Of a stretch of 64,000 nt of DNA, positions 1 through 8,705 are shown piece by piece. The position numbers and the translations under genes are program-made. This stretch comes from Christensenella sp034926635 (lineage in GTDB: Bacteria; Bacillota; Clostridia; Christensenellales; Christensenellaceae). The notes under the pieces were generated by a model. The model worked only from the letters and a program-made list of their open reading frames with translations. It was not told the DNA's origin and did no database searches. Location of the stretch: NCBI GenBank assembly GCA_034926635.1, contig JAYFQX010000006.1, positions 95,565-159,564 of the forward strand. The letters run 5' to 3'. The number at the start of each line of letters is the position of its first letter. Position 1 is the first letter of the stretch.

Positions 1-42
1 AAATAGCGTTTTGAGCGGTTATAGCAAGCCGGGGGGAAAACA

Positions 43-489
43 ATGGGGAAAATTATCTTAGTGAGCGCGTGCCTTGCGGGAAAGCCATGCCGTTATGATG
101 GCGGCGCAAAGAGATCGGGCGCGGCCATGACATGCCCGGAAGACGGAAGAATCGTGCCGGCGTGCCCGGAAGGCATGGCGGGACTCCCAATTCCGCGTCC
201 ACCTGCCGAGATTCGCGGCGGGGACGGGTTTGACGTTTTAAAAGGGGACGCAAAGGTTTATAATAAAGAAGGCCAAGAGGTAACGGAAGAATTTTTACGC
301 GGTGCGCGGAAGTTTTTAGCGTATGCGCAAAAAATCGGGGCGGATGAAGTCCGGTTAAAGGCCAAAAGTCCAAGCTGCGGCGTCGCGTGTATTTACGACG
401 GGACATTTGAGGGGCGATTGCGCGAAGGCTGCGGCGTGACTTGTGCGTTGCTGCTGCAAAACGGGATAAAAGTGGTAGAGATACCCTAA
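43..489 (+). CDS. DUF523 family protein
   Basis: Small 148-residue protein of the DUF523 family. The N-terminal VSACLAGKPCRYDGG block is the family signature, and further cysteines lie in CPEDGR, CPEG and KSPSCG, a pattern suggesting metal or Fe-S binding (inference). The biochemical role is not established. The ATG follows a G-run (positions 31-36) that can serve as ribosome site. The next gene, a response regulator, starts 13 bases downstream, so the two are probably co-transcribed although no functional link is known. About full length for the family. Upstream sequence is cut by the window, so the operon may begin earlier. Confidence 0.85.
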   Translation: MGKIILVSACLAGKPCRYDGGAKRSGAAMTCPEDGRIVPACPEGMAGLPIPRPPAEIRGGDGFDVLKGDAKVYNKEGQEVTEEFLRGARKFLAYAQKIGADEVRLKAKSPSCGVACIYDGTFEGRLREGCGVTCALLLQNGIKVVEIP

Positions 490-502
490 AGAAGGAGAAA
501 CT

Positions 503-1177
503 ATGGCAAACCAAAGTATTTTAGTGATTGATGATGATAAAAATATCAGGGAGGTTGTAAAACTATACCTGCGCAAAGAAGGGTATGATGTCACCGAGGC
601 TGCTGACGGCGCGATCGGCGCGGATTTGTTTTTTGGCAAGCCATACAACCTTGTACTGCTCGACATCATGATGCCGATTCAGGATGGGATCGAGACCATC
701 AAAAAAATCAGGGCAAAATCCAACGTTCCCGTGATCATGCTGACTGCCAAGGGAGAGACGTTTGACAAGGTTTTGGCGCTGGAGCTAGGCGCGGACGATT
801 ATATTGTCAAGCCGTTTGACCCAAAGGAACTGGTGGCGCGCGTCAAAGCGGTCATCCGCCGAAGTACACAGGAAGATAAAACCGACGTACTGGAATATCA
901 GGATCTTAAAATCGATATCCAAAATTATCAGGTGATTTATAAGGGCGCCGAGCTGCAAATGCCCCCCAAAGAAATAGAATTGCTGCATTTTCTTGCGGCG
1001 AGACCCAACAAGGTGTTTACGCGCGACCAGCTTTTGGAGCAGGTTTGGGGCTTTGAATACTTTGGCGATTCCCGCACGGTGGACGTGCACATCAAGCGCC
1101 TGCGCGAGAAATTTGACGAGCCGGAACCGTGGCAAATTAAGACGGTGTGGGGCGTTGGTTATAAGTTTGAGGTATAA
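503..1177 (+). CDS. OmpR/PhoB-family response regulator
   Basis: DNA-binding response regulator of 224 residues. The receiver domain (about 1-120) has the acidic pair DDD near residue 10, the phospho-acceptor Asp in LLDIMMP (about residue 54) and the conserved Lys in IVKPFDP. A winged-helix domain (about 130-224) ends in TVDVHIKRLREK and VWGVGYKFEV, typical of the OmpR/PhoB subfamily. AAGGAG precedes the ATG. It pairs with the histidine kinase 147 bases downstream; a terminator and a separate promoter lie between them, so the kinase can be expressed independently. Probable targets are the kinase gene and the HtrA-like protease gene, which share an identically spaced box array (inference). Confidence 0.95.
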   Translation: MANQSILVIDDDKNIREVVKLYLRKEGYDVTEAADGAIGADLFFGKPYNLVLLDIMMPIQDGIETIKKIRAKSNVPVIMLTAKGETFDKVLALELGADDYIVKPFDPKELVARVKAVIRRSTQEDKTDVLEYQDLKIDIQNYQVIYKGAELQMPPKEIELLHFLAARPNKVFTRDQLLEQVWGFEYFGDSRTVDVHIKRLREKFDEPEPWQIKTVWGVGYKFEV

Positions 1178-1197
1178 ATAACAGGAAAAAAACAAAA

Positions 1198-1226
1198 ACA
1201 GACCGGAAAAAACCGGCCTGTTTTTT
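1198..1226 (+). terminator. Intrinsic terminator after response regulator
   Basis: Arms ACAGACCGG and CCGGCCTGT with one A-C mismatch, loop of six A, followed by a run of T. It lies between response regulator and kinase and should reduce read-through. Confidence 0.75.
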
Positions 1227-1242
1227 GTAATCGGCGGTATTT

Positions 1243-1285
1243 TTAATATTTCGTTTACACATCCGCCATAAAATGGCATTATAAT
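1243..1285 (+). promoter_or_regulatory. Triple-box activated promoter of the kinase gene
   Basis: Boxes TTAATA (1243-1248), TTTACA (1254-1259) and GCCATA (1265-1270) are spaced 11 bases apart. Nine bases after the last box comes a perfect -10 TATAAT (1280-1285). There is no good -35 at 17 bases, as expected for a promoter activated by a PhoB-type regulator bound over the -35 region. The same geometry occurs before the HtrA-like gene at 2751-2793. Confidence 0.5.
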
Positions 1286-1323
1286 AACAATAGATTATTT
1301 TTTGACAGGGGAAAAGGCGCTTT

Positions 1324-2745
1324 ATGATCAAAACGGTTTTTGGAAAAATTATGCTTCTTTTTATGGTTATCATCATGGTCGCCCTGTTTATTTCCGGTCT
1401 GATGATGAGCTTTTTGGTGCGTAGCGCATATCTTGATGAAAGCGAGCAGCAAATGCTTTCCGTTGCAAACGATGTAGAGACGCTGCTTTCTTTTTATAAA
1501 AACAATTATTTATCCATGAAGCAGGTCACCGGGCAGATTTCCGTGAAGGCAGAAGCCAATAAAGACGTGATTTGGGTGGTCAACAGCGATGGAAGCGTTT
1601 GGCTTGCCGCCGACCCCAGCGGGCAAACAAGCATCACCAAAGACGAGATCGCTATGTATTATGAAGATATGTTGACCGAGCTGCAAAAAGGCAATGCGGT
1701 AAAAGTGATTGCGGAAGAATCCAACTTTTTTAATACACCGGTTGTGACCGTGGCAAAGCCTGTGATGGCGGACGATTCTGTTACGGGGTTTGTATTTGTG
1801 CATAAAAAAATCAGTGAAATGGATGCGCAGATGATGACGGTTTATCGCCAGATTGTTTTGGCCGCCGGAATTTCGGCGGGACTCGGCATCATCCTGACCT
1901 ATGTGTTCTCGCGTTATATGCTGCGGCCGCTGGTGGTGGTCAACGCCGGCGTAAAGCAGCTGGCAAAGGGGCATTTTGATATTCAGCTTTCCGTTTCGTC
2001 ACGTGACGAGCTGGGGCAGCTTGCAGATACGTTTAATACGGTGGCGCAAGAGCTGCAAAAATATCAGGCGACACGCGAAAGTCTGGTGGCAAACGTGTCC
2101 CACGAGCTGCGCAGTCCGCTGACCTCCATGCAGGGACTTCTGCAGGCTGTGCTGGACGGAACGGTCCCCCCGGAAGAGGCGCCGCATTACCTTGGGGTGG
2201 TGCTGGATGAAACCAAACGGCTGGGGCTGCTGATCAGCGATATGCTGGATCTGGCGAAGATCGAATCCGGGCAGTTCCCTATGCAAATGGAAAAACTTGA
2301 TCTTGCGGAGCTGATACGCCGTATTTTGATTACGTTTGAGAGTAAAATCGACGCGAAACACCTGGAGGTGGAAGCAGCGTTGCCTGACAGAAAACTATGG
2401 GTCTACGGGGATGAAAATCGTCTTGCGCAGGTGCTGCATAATATCCTGGAAAATGCCATTAAATTTGCCGGCGAAGACGGTAAACTGCGGATCGCGACGC
2501 GCGAAGACGGTGATACGGTTTTTGTCAGCATCAACAATTCGGGAGACCCGATCGCAAAAGAGGATATTCCCTATTTGTTCGACCGGTTTTTCAAAACGGA
2601 TAAATCGCATTCGCGCACAAAGGAAGGTACAGGGATCGGGCTTTCTATTGTAAAGAATATTTTGAAGGAGCACGGGCAGAAGATTTGGGTAACATCAGGA
2701 AAAGAAGAAGGGACGACCTTTACCTTCACGTTAAAAAAGGTCTAA
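1324..2745 (+). CDS. Sensor histidine kinase
   Basis: Membrane sensor kinase of 473 residues. TM1 lies at about 8-30, an extracellular sensing region at about 31-175 and TM2 at about 178-198. A HAMP linker follows, then the HisKA domain with NVSHELRSP (His about 260) and a HATPase domain with ILENAIKFA (N box), NNSGDPI and GTGIGLSIVKNIL (G boxes). The architecture matches PhoR/ResE-like kinases. The ligand cannot be inferred. GGGGAAAAGG serves as ribosome site. The gene follows its cognate regulator and precedes a membrane-anchored HtrA protease, a neighbourhood typical of envelope-stress sensing (inference). Confidence 0.94.
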   Translation: MIKTVFGKIMLLFMVIIMVALFISGLMMSFLVRSAYLDESEQQMLSVANDVETLLSFYKNNYLSMKQVTGQISVKAEANKDVIWVVNSDGSVWLAADPSGQTSITKDEIAMYYEDMLTELQKGNAVKVIAEESNFFNTPVVTVAKPVMADDSVTGFVFVHKKISEMDAQMMTVYRQIVLAAGISAGLGIILTYVFSRYMLRPLVVVNAGVKQLAKGHFDIQLSVSSRDELGQLADTFNTVAQELQKYQATRESLVANVSHELRSPLTSMQGLLQAVLDGTVPPEEAPHYLGVVLDETKRLGLLISDMLDLAKIESGQFPMQMEKLDLAELIRRILITFESKIDAKHLEVEAALPDRKLWVYGDENRLAQVLHNILENAIKFAGEDGKLRIATREDGDTVFVSINNSGDPIAKEDIPYLFDRFFKTDKSHSRTKEGTGIGLSIVKNILKEHGQKIWVTSGKEEGTTFTFTLKKV

Positions 2746-2750
2746 GAATA

Positions 2751-2793
2751 TTCACGTTATGTTCACATTTTTGTCATAAACGGTAAGTAAGAT
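2751..2793 (+). promoter_or_regulatory. Triple-box activated promoter of the HtrA-like gene
   Basis: Boxes TTCACG (2751-2756), TTCACA (2762-2767) and GTCATA (2773-2778) repeat every 11 bases. TAAGAT (2788-2793) lies nine bases after the last box as a -10. One more TTCACG lies upstream at 2725. The layout is the same as at 1243-1285 and resembles PhoB/PhoP-type direct-repeat sites. Confidence 0.5.
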
Positions 2794-2874
2794 TAAAAGA
2801 TGAAAGATGCAGGCAGACGGGGCAAATGCCTGAGCCTGTCTTGGAACGCATAAATTGAGGAGGGCATAGATAGA

Positions 2875-4260
2875 ATGGATGAGAATGGATTTCCGCCGGT
2901 AAACGGCAACAACAGCGGACAGCAGGACGCAGAGCAAGGCTGGCAGCCGCAGCCGATCCAGCAATTTGAAGCGCAAAATAACACGGAACAGGCGGGGCAG
3001 TTTGATTCACAATATCATGCAGGGCAGCAGGAGCAGCAATATGCCGACCCGGAAGGCGGACAGCCGGAGGGGAAAAAGCCAAACAAAAAGAAAGAAAAAA
3101 AGCATGGCATTGGCGGCATGATGGCAGTGGTCGCTGTTGCAGGGATTCTTGCGGGGTGTTTGCTGATGGCGTTTGTAATTTCGCCCTTGATTCAATCCAG
3201 AGGAACGGCGCTTCCAAACCTGCAGGAAAGCGAGCAGCAGGCAGAGGCATCTGCTGCGCCGGATCTCGGAGGCGAAGCTTCCGCCATTCAGGATACGGCA
3301 AACCCGGTGGTGCAGATCGCAGATGAATACGACGACAGCGTGGTCGGCGTCACGGCATATAACAAGCAGCTTGTCTCCGGGCAGGAACCGGTAGAACAGG
3401 CGCTTGCGGCAGGTACGGGCTTCTTTATTTCCAACGACGGTTATATTTTGACAAACAATCATGTCATTGCGAGCGGTAACCTGATCAAGGTCAAGACGTC
3501 CGATAATGAAGAACACGTTGCAGAAATCGTCGGGGCAGATCCGGCAACGGATATTGCGGTGCTGAAGGTGGATGGTCTTAACGATCGCGCAGTGCCGCTT
3601 GCAAACAGCGACGAGCTGAAAGTGGGCGAGCTGGCAGTCGCGATCGGGAATGTGCGTGGCGATACGTTCAGCAATACGGTTACGGTAGGCTACGTCAGCG
3701 TTCTCAGCACGCCGGTGATGCTCAACGGCATCAAAATGGATATGATTCAGACGGATGCAGCGATTAATCCCGGAAACTCGGGCGGACCGCTGGTAGGCTC
3801 GAATGGGGAGGTTATTGGTGTGACAACAGCCAAAAAGTTTATTTCCGGCTATGACGAAAGCGGGAACACTTTGAATTCTGAAGGAATCGGTTATGCAATC
3901 CCGATCAATAAAGCCGTAAGTATTGCACAGCAGCTCATTGAAAACGGCAGCATTCCGCGCGCCGGTATCGGGATCAGCTATTCTATGATCTCTGCAGTCG
4001 ACGCAAATCTGTGGGGAACGCCGCGCGGTGCGTTGGTCGTGGAAGTAACAGAAGGCGGTCCTGCCGCAAAAGCGGGGATTCAGCAAAATGATGTCATTAC
4101 TTCTATCGACGGTGTGGACCTCACAGACGGTACGGAGATCCCTTCTATGGCAGAGAAAGCCATCGGCGATACGATTTCAGCGACAGTATGGCGGGAAGGC
4201 AAAGAATATTCCGTGGATATGACGCTGGAGGATCTCAATACATTCAGCTCGGCATCCTGA
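2875..4260 (+). CDS. HtrA/DegP-like membrane-anchored serine protease
   Basis: S1C-family protease with PDZ domain, 461 residues. A polar, Gln/Asn-rich cytoplasmic N-terminus (1-75) is followed by one membrane segment (about 78-102). A linker leads into the trypsin-like domain with His in TNNHVIA (about 196), Asp in ATDIAVL (about 225) and Ser in GNSGGPL (about 303). One PDZ domain occupies about 360-455. This is the usual HtrA/YyxA plan of Bacillota, which degrades misfolded proteins outside the membrane. GAGGAGG precedes the ATG. It lies 129 bases after a sensor kinase, and its promoter carries the same boxes as the kinase promoter, so stress-regulated expression is likely. Strong terminators follow. 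Confidence 0.95.
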   Translation: MDENGFPPVNGNNSGQQDAEQGWQPQPIQQFEAQNNTEQAGQFDSQYHAGQQEQQYADPEGGQPEGKKPNKKKEKKHGIGGMMAVVAVAGILAGCLLMAFVISPLIQSRGTALPNLQESEQQAEASAAPDLGGEASAIQDTANPVVQIADEYDDSVVGVTAYNKQLVSGQEPVEQALAAGTGFFISNDGYILTNNHVIASGNLIKVKTSDNEEHVAEIVGADPATDIAVLKVDGLNDRAVPLANSDELKVGELAVAIGNVRGDTFSNTVTVGYVSVLSTPVMLNGIKMDMIQTDAAINPGNSGGPLVGSNGEVIGVTTAKKFISGYDESGNTLNSEGIGYAIPINKAVSIAQQLIENGSIPRAGIGISYSMISAVDANLWGTPRGALVVEVTEGGPAAKAGIQQNDVITSIDGVDLTDGTEIPSMAEKAIGDTISATVWREGKEYSVDMTLEDLNTFSSAS

Positions 4261-4265
4261 TAACA

Positions 4266-4348
4266 CGCGGGGCTTTGACCTCCCGCGGTTTTAAGAAAAA
4301 TACAAAAAGAGCCGCAGTGATTTTTCTCTAAAACCACTGCGGCTTTTT
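4266..4348. terminator. Tandem terminators between convergent genes
   Basis: The first hairpin has arms CGCGGG (4266-4271) and CCCGCG (4282-4287) followed by GTTTT. The second has GCCGCAGTG (4311-4319) and CACTGCGGC (4335-4343) with T-run 4344-4348 and an A-run on the other side. The second can work in both directions, serving the protease gene and thiI. Confidence 0.85.
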
Positions 4349-4368
4349 ATTACAGTAAAAACAGTTTT

Positions 4369-5541
4369 TCAGCCGATCACCATTTTTTCCGCGCCTTCTA
4401 CAGCGGCGGCAACCAGCGCGTCAATATCCAAAACCTGTTCCGCCTCGATGATACGCTCTAGCTTAGGACGTGTAGTCGGGTGCTTGGGCACAAATACGGT
4501 GCAGCAATCCTCATAGGGCAGAATGGAGGTTTCATAGGTGCCGATGCGCGTTGCAATATCAATGATATCCAGCTTATCCATACCGATCAACGGACGGAAT
4601 ACGGGCATTTTTTCCACAACACTGCCTGTGACATACATGCTTTCCATGGTCTGACTGGCAACCTGCCCAATGCTTTCGCCGGTGACAATGGCAAGCGCCT
4701 GGTCTTTTTCCGCAAGCTTTTGCGCGATGCGCATCATAAAACGACGCATGATGATCACCAGCATCTCGTGCGGGCATTTCTCATAAATCTGCATTTGGAT
4801 CTCGGTAAAGCTCACCACATGCAAATGAATACGTCCGGAATATTCCGACACAATTTTTGCAAGGTCGATCACTTTTTGTTTGGCAGCCTCGCTGGTGTAA
4901 GGGAAGCTGTGGTAATGCACGGCGGAAAGCTGTACGCCGCGTTTGGCGACCATATACCCGGCAACGGGACTGTCGATCCCACCGGACAACAGCAGCATGG
5001 CGCGACCGCCGGAGCGCTGGGGCATCCCGCCCGCGCACGGGATGACATCCACATAGCCGTAGCACTGCTCGCGCACCTCAATGTGGACAATGAAATCCGG
5101 GTTATGTACATCCACGGAAAGTCCTTCCACCGCATCCAGAATTTTGCCGCCCAAATCCGCGGCAAGCTGCATGGAAGAAAGGGGAAACCGTTTATCCGCA
5201 CGCTTTGCTTCCACTTTAAAAGTTGCGTTTTTCAGACCTTTTTTCTGCATATAATCCTTTGTCAGGGCAATCATGGTTTCACTGATGGAATCCATGTCTT
5301 TTTCAATCTCCACTGCGGGTGAAAGCGAATGCAGACCAAACACACGGCGCAGTGACTCAATAGCGCGTGGGATTTGGTCGTCCTCCAGACCTGTGACGTA
5401 AAACCGTCCATAGCCTTTTTCTGTAACCGCATCCGGGAAATCGCGCAGCGCGCGTTTGATGGCGGCCTTTTGCAGCGCTTCAAAATGCGGGCGGTTCAGC
5501 CCTTTTAGATGGATCTCGCCGTAACGTAATAACAATATCAT
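4369..5541 (-). CDS. thiI: tRNA 4-thiouridine synthase ThiI
   Basis: tRNA sulfurtransferase of 390 residues. An N-terminal ferredoxin-like/THUMP region (about 1-165) binds tRNA. The PP-loop ATPase motif LLSGGIDSPVAGYM (about 183-196) adenylates U8. It makes s4U8 and may contribute sulfur to thiamine synthesis. The C-terminal rhodanese domain of the E. coli protein is absent, as usual in Bacillota; a CC pair in EDCCTVFVP is present. AGGAGAG precedes the start. It lies 11 bases behind the cysteine desulfurase gene, the expected sulfur donor, and the two form an operon. Confidence 0.96.
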   Translation of the reverse strand: MILLLRYGEIHLKGLNRPHFEALQKAAIKRALRDFPDAVTEKGYGRFYVTGLEDDQIPRAIESLRRVFGLHSLSPAVEIEKDMDSISETMIALTKDYMQKKGLKNATFKVEAKRADKRFPLSSMQLAADLGGKILDAVEGLSVDVHNPDFIVHIEVREQCYGYVDVIPCAGGMPQRSGGRAMLLLSGGIDSPVAGYMVAKRGVQLSAVHYHSFPYTSEAAKQKVIDLAKIVSEYSGRIHLHVVSFTEIQMQIYEKCPHEMLVIIMRRFMMRIAQKLAEKDQALAIVTGESIGQVASQTMESMYVTGSVVEKMPVFRPLIGMDKLDIIDIATRIGTYETSILPYEDCCTVFVPKHPTTRPKLERIIEAEQVLDIDALVAAAVEGAEKMVIG

Positions 5542-5552
5542 GATTTACTCTC

Positions 5553-6695
5553 CTATTTTCTGGTAAACTTTCTTAGCATTTCTGCATTTTTACGGAGGGA
5601 AGCCGCCGCCCTGCATATCTCTTCTTCTGTTGTAAAAGGCGAAAAGCTGATACGGATGGCGCCCTCTGCTTCCTGCTCCGTCAAAGAAAGTGCCTTTGCG
5701 ATCCGGCTTTTCCCTTTTTTGGACGAGCATGCCGAACCGGTGGAAATACAAATTCCGTCCTGCTCCAGCGTATGCAGCAATGTCTCACCGCGCACACCCA
5801 GCACCGACAGGTTTACGATATGGCTGCAAGCCTCCTCTTCTTTTTCGGGAGACAGCAGCACAAGATCTGCGATCCCGGCACATTCGGCAAGCAGCCGTGC
5901 ACGCAGACCCGCGTAATGCGCCGGGGGAACCTGTTCCATAAAATATTGCACCGCAGTCGCAAAGGAAAAAATCCCCAGTGTATTCTGTGTGCCGCTTCGC
6001 AAGCCGTTTTCCTGTCCGCCACCCAAAAGATATGGTTTTAAAGGCGCATCCGATTTCAAAAATACGGCGCCCGTACCCTTGTGCGCATGCAGTTTGTGCG
6101 CGCTCACCGTATAATAATCAATGTTGGACGTATCGCGCAGTCGCACCTTGCAGTAGGCTTGTACGCCGTCTGCATGGAACAACGCCTGCGGATTTTTGGC
6201 TTTGACCGCCGCGGCGATTGCTTCAATATCGTTTTTCGCGCCGGTTTCATTGTTGACATGCATGATGCTCACAAGGGCGGTATCCTCGTCTACCGCGCTT
6301 GCAACCGCTTCCGGAGTGATCACGCCGTTTTTTTGGGGCTTTACAAACGTAACGCGGGCGCCTTCGTTTTGCAGAAAACGAAAGCTTTCTTCCACACAGG
6401 GATGTTCCGCCCCGCCGCAGACATAATTCATGTTCTTTTTTTTGCGCGCCCCGCGCAGGATCACGGTGTTTGCGCCTTCCGTACCACAGCTGGTAAAAAA
6501 GCATTTGTGACCGGATGCGCCAAACGCCCGTAAAAGCGTTTCTTTGGCCTGATCCATTTCTTTTTGTACGCTGACTGCATCCGCATAAAGCGCCGATGGG
6601 TTTTGCCATAGCTTTTGTGCGTAGCGCAGGTAAATTTCATTGCATTGCGCAAGCGGTTTTGTGGTCGCTGCGTTGTCAAGATAGATAGATTCCAT
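5553..6695 (-). CDS. Cysteine desulfurase (NifS/IscS-like, ThiI partner)
   Basis: PLP-dependent class V aminotransferase fold, 380 residues. It begins with IYLDNAATTKP and carries the PLP lysine in SAHKLHAHKG (about 200). The catalytic persulfide cysteine lies in STGSACSSKKG (about 324). It releases sulfur from cysteine as an enzyme-bound persulfide. Pairing with thiI matches the B. subtilis NifZ-ThiI arrangement, a dedicated tRNA thiolation partner, rather than general Fe-S assembly (inference from context; no IscU/SufU gene is adjacent). Promoter at 6855-6882 on the same strand leaves a leader of about 150 bases. Confidence 0.93.
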   Translation of the reverse strand: MESIYLDNAATTKPLAQCNEIYLRYAQKLWQNPSALYADAVSVQKEMDQAKETLLRAFGASGHKCFFTSCGTEGANTVILRGARKKKNMNYVCGGAEHPCVEESFRFLQNEGARVTFVKPQKNGVITPEAVASAVDEDTALVSIMHVNNETGAKNDIEAIAAAVKAKNPQALFHADGVQAYCKVRLRDTSNIDYYTVSAHKLHAHKGTGAVFLKSDAPLKPYLLGGGQENGLRSGTQNTLGIFSFATAVQYFMEQVPPAHYAGLRARLLAECAGIADLVLLSPEKEEEACSHIVNLSVLGVRGETLLHTLEQDGICISTGSACSSKKGKSRIAKALSLTEQEAEGAIRISFSPFTTEEEICRAAASLRKNAEMLRKFTRK

Positions 6696-6854
6696 TTGTC
6701 AAGACCTCTTATTCCGCGTTTTTCGCGCGGATCAATTTCCATGCTGTATCCTGTGCGAACGCCCCTTGCTGCCATCCCCGTTTTTAAAAGAAAAACTTTC
6801 TTGGGTGTCCGGGCTAAAAATCATAGGAAGACGCCGCGCCAAAATAACGTTTCT

Positions 6855-6882
6855 ATTATATCATAGTTTTAAAAACTGTAAA
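6855..6882 (-). promoter_or_regulatory. Promoter of the cysteine desulfurase-thiI operon
   Basis: Read on the minus strand: -35 TTTACA (6882-6877), 16-base spacer, -10 TATAAT (6860-6855). The 150-base leader down to 6695 has a small GC hairpin (CCGCG/CGCGG) but no riboswitch that I recognise. Confidence 0.75.
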
Positions 6883-6964
6883 ATAGAAGGAAATCCGCAG
6901 TGCAAAAAAGTCCGGTATCTTTGCCGCTTTTTTTTTCACAAACGCCATTACAGCGCCAAAAGGA

Positions 6965-7039
6965 TTGACAGTCCGGGAAAAAAATGTTAGTGTGATAGCA
7001 ACAGATATTATAAGTAAAATCACTTTACAAAAGTAAAAT
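6965..7039 (+). promoter_or_regulatory. Promoter and operator-like repeats before xylulokinase
   Basis: TTGACA at 6965-6970 is a consensus -35; the matching -10 is weak (TAGTGT, 6988-6993). TATTAT at 7006-7011 is another -10 candidate. Just downstream GTAAA (7014-7018), TTTAC (7024-7028) and GTAAA (7033-7037) form overlapping dyads. AAGTAAAAT is repeated directly at 7012-7020 and 7031-7039. This looks like a repressor site. Together with the minus-strand promoter it accounts for the 373-base gap. Confidence 0.5.
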
Positions 7040-7068
7040 ATTGGCGAACGGTAAGGAGAAACTTTGCG

Positions 7069-8610
7069 ATGAAGTATTTTTTAGGAATTGACGCGGGGAC
7101 CAGCGGGATCAAAGCAATGATACTTGATGAAAACGGAGTCATCAGCGGCATTGGCTATGACGAATGCGATGTACTTACCCCTCATCCGGGCTGGGCAGAG
7201 CAGGATCCTCATATGTGGTGGGAAGTATGCCAGCGCGCGGTGAAGCAGGCTGTGAAAAAGAGCGGACACGGCATGGAAATCGAGGGGATCGGCTTTTCCG
7301 GGCAGATGCAGGGCAGCACGCTTATGGATAAAGAGATGCAGCCTCTGGGAAACTGCATGATTTGGCTGGATCAGCGTTCCGAGCCCGAAGTGCGCGATAT
7401 TGAGAAGCTGCTTACGGACGAAGAAATGCTTCGTTATACCACAAACTATTGTCTGAACAGTTTTTGGGCGGCAAAGCTTTTATGGGTCAAGAAAAACGAT
7501 CCGGCGACTTTCGATAAAATCCATACGGTGCTGTTCACCAAGGATTATCTGCGCTATCAGATGACGGGGGAAGCGGCGACAGAAGTCAGTGACGCATCGC
7601 TGTCCTTTTTGATGGATGTAGCAGGCAGGAAATGGGCAGATCCGGTATTTGAGAAACTCGGGATCCCAAAAGAGATCGTTCCAAAGAGGCTTGTGGAGTC
7701 GCAGGACGTTGTGGGTCATCTGAAAGCGGATGTTGCAGCAGACTGGGGCATGAAAGCGGGAATTCCTGTGGTTGCGGGCGGCGGCGATCAGCCTGCGGGC
7801 GGCGTAGGGACAGGCGTTGTGAAGTCCGGCGTCATCGGCGCGACCATCGGTACGTCCGGGGTTGTGTTCGGCTGTACCGACAAACCGCTGATTGACAATA
7901 AAAAGCGCGCAATCATGAGCATGGCGCATTCCGTGCCTGATAAATGGTGCTTCCTTGGTTTGGTGCTCACGGCGGGCGGGTCGTTTAAATGGATTCGTGA
8001 CAACCTGTTTGCAGATAAAAAAGCAGAGCTCGCCGCGCAGGGCGGGGATATCTACGATTATATGACAAAACTGGCTTCTACATCTTCACCGGGCAGCGAG
8101 GGGCTGACGTTCCTGCCGTACCTGAACGGGGAGAAAACGCCGATTTCCGATCCGAACGCGCGCGGTACGTTCTTTGGGCTTTCTTACCGTCACGGTCTTG
8201 GTGATATCTGCCGCAGCGTTATGGAGGGCGTCACCTTCGCGCTCCGCGATACCATTGAAATTTGCCGTGATCTGGGGATCGACGTCAACGAAGTACGCGC
8301 AAACGGCGGCGGCGCAAAGAGCGATCTGTGGCTGCAAATTCAGGCGGATATTTATAACGCCAACGTGCTTACCATGAATATGGAAGAAGGCCCGGCAGCA
8401 GGCGGCGCAATCATGGCGGCGGTCGGCGCGGGACACTTCGGTAGCATTCAGGAGGCGTGCGACGCATGGATCAAGGTAAAGAGCGTGACAGAGCCAATTG
8501 CGGAAAACGTGAAGCGTTATAACGATTATTATCAGACTTACCGTGATTTATATCCGGCGCTCAGAGATATGTATGCGCGTCAGGCGGAGAATGTTGCAAA
8601 ATATCTGTAA
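7069..8610 (+). CDS. xylB: Xylulokinase (FGGY family)
   Basis: Sugar kinase of 513 residues, the usual length for xylulokinases. The N-terminal FGGY domain begins YFLGIDAGTSGIKA (phosphate-binding). GFSGQMQG and WLDQRS match the D-xylulose-binding family pattern. The C-terminal domain has GGGDQPAGG, TAGGSFKW and GGGAKSDLWLQIQADI. It phosphorylates D-xylulose to D-xylulose 5-phosphate for the pentose phosphate pathway. TAAGGAG precedes the ATG. It stands alone, with no xylose isomerase or transporter in the window, so another pentulose or related substrate is possible. The dyad array upstream suggests sugar-responsive repression (inference). Confidence 0.88.
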   Translation: MKYFLGIDAGTSGIKAMILDENGVISGIGYDECDVLTPHPGWAEQDPHMWWEVCQRAVKQAVKKSGHGMEIEGIGFSGQMQGSTLMDKEMQPLGNCMIWLDQRSEPEVRDIEKLLTDEEMLRYTTNYCLNSFWAAKLLWVKKNDPATFDKIHTVLFTKDYLRYQMTGEAATEVSDASLSFLMDVAGRKWADPVFEKLGIPKEIVPKRLVESQDVVGHLKADVAADWGMKAGIPVVAGGGDQPAGGVGTGVVKSGVIGATIGTSGVVFGCTDKPLIDNKKRAIMSMAHSVPDKWCFLGLVLTAGGSFKWIRDNLFADKKAELAAQGGDIYDYMTKLASTSSPGSEGLTFLPYLNGEKTPISDPNARGTFFGLSYRHGLGDICRSVMEGVTFALRDTIEICRDLGIDVNEVRANGGGAKSDLWLQIQADIYNANVLTMNMEEGPAAGGAIMAAVGAGHFGSIQEACDAWIKVKSVTEPIAENVKRYNDYYQTYRDLYPALRDMYARQAENVAKYL

Positions 8611-8650
8611 AAAAGTATAAAAACGTTGGTAAACATCGGTGTTCAATCCA

Positions 8651-8689
8651 AAAAAACGGGTTTTCTTTGATAGAGAAAACCCGTTTTTT
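8651..8689. terminator. Bidirectional terminator
   Basis: Perfect 15-base arms 8651-8665 and 8675-8689 with A- and T-runs at the ends, between the convergent xylulokinase and metallophosphoesterase genes. Confidence 0.92.
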
Positions 8690-8705
8690 ATTCAGCTGCC
8701 ATACT

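Noticed and set aside
6696..6854. Riboswitch in the leader of the cysteine desulfurase gene
   Set aside because: The leader is long but shows only one small GC hairpin and no recognisable conserved core.
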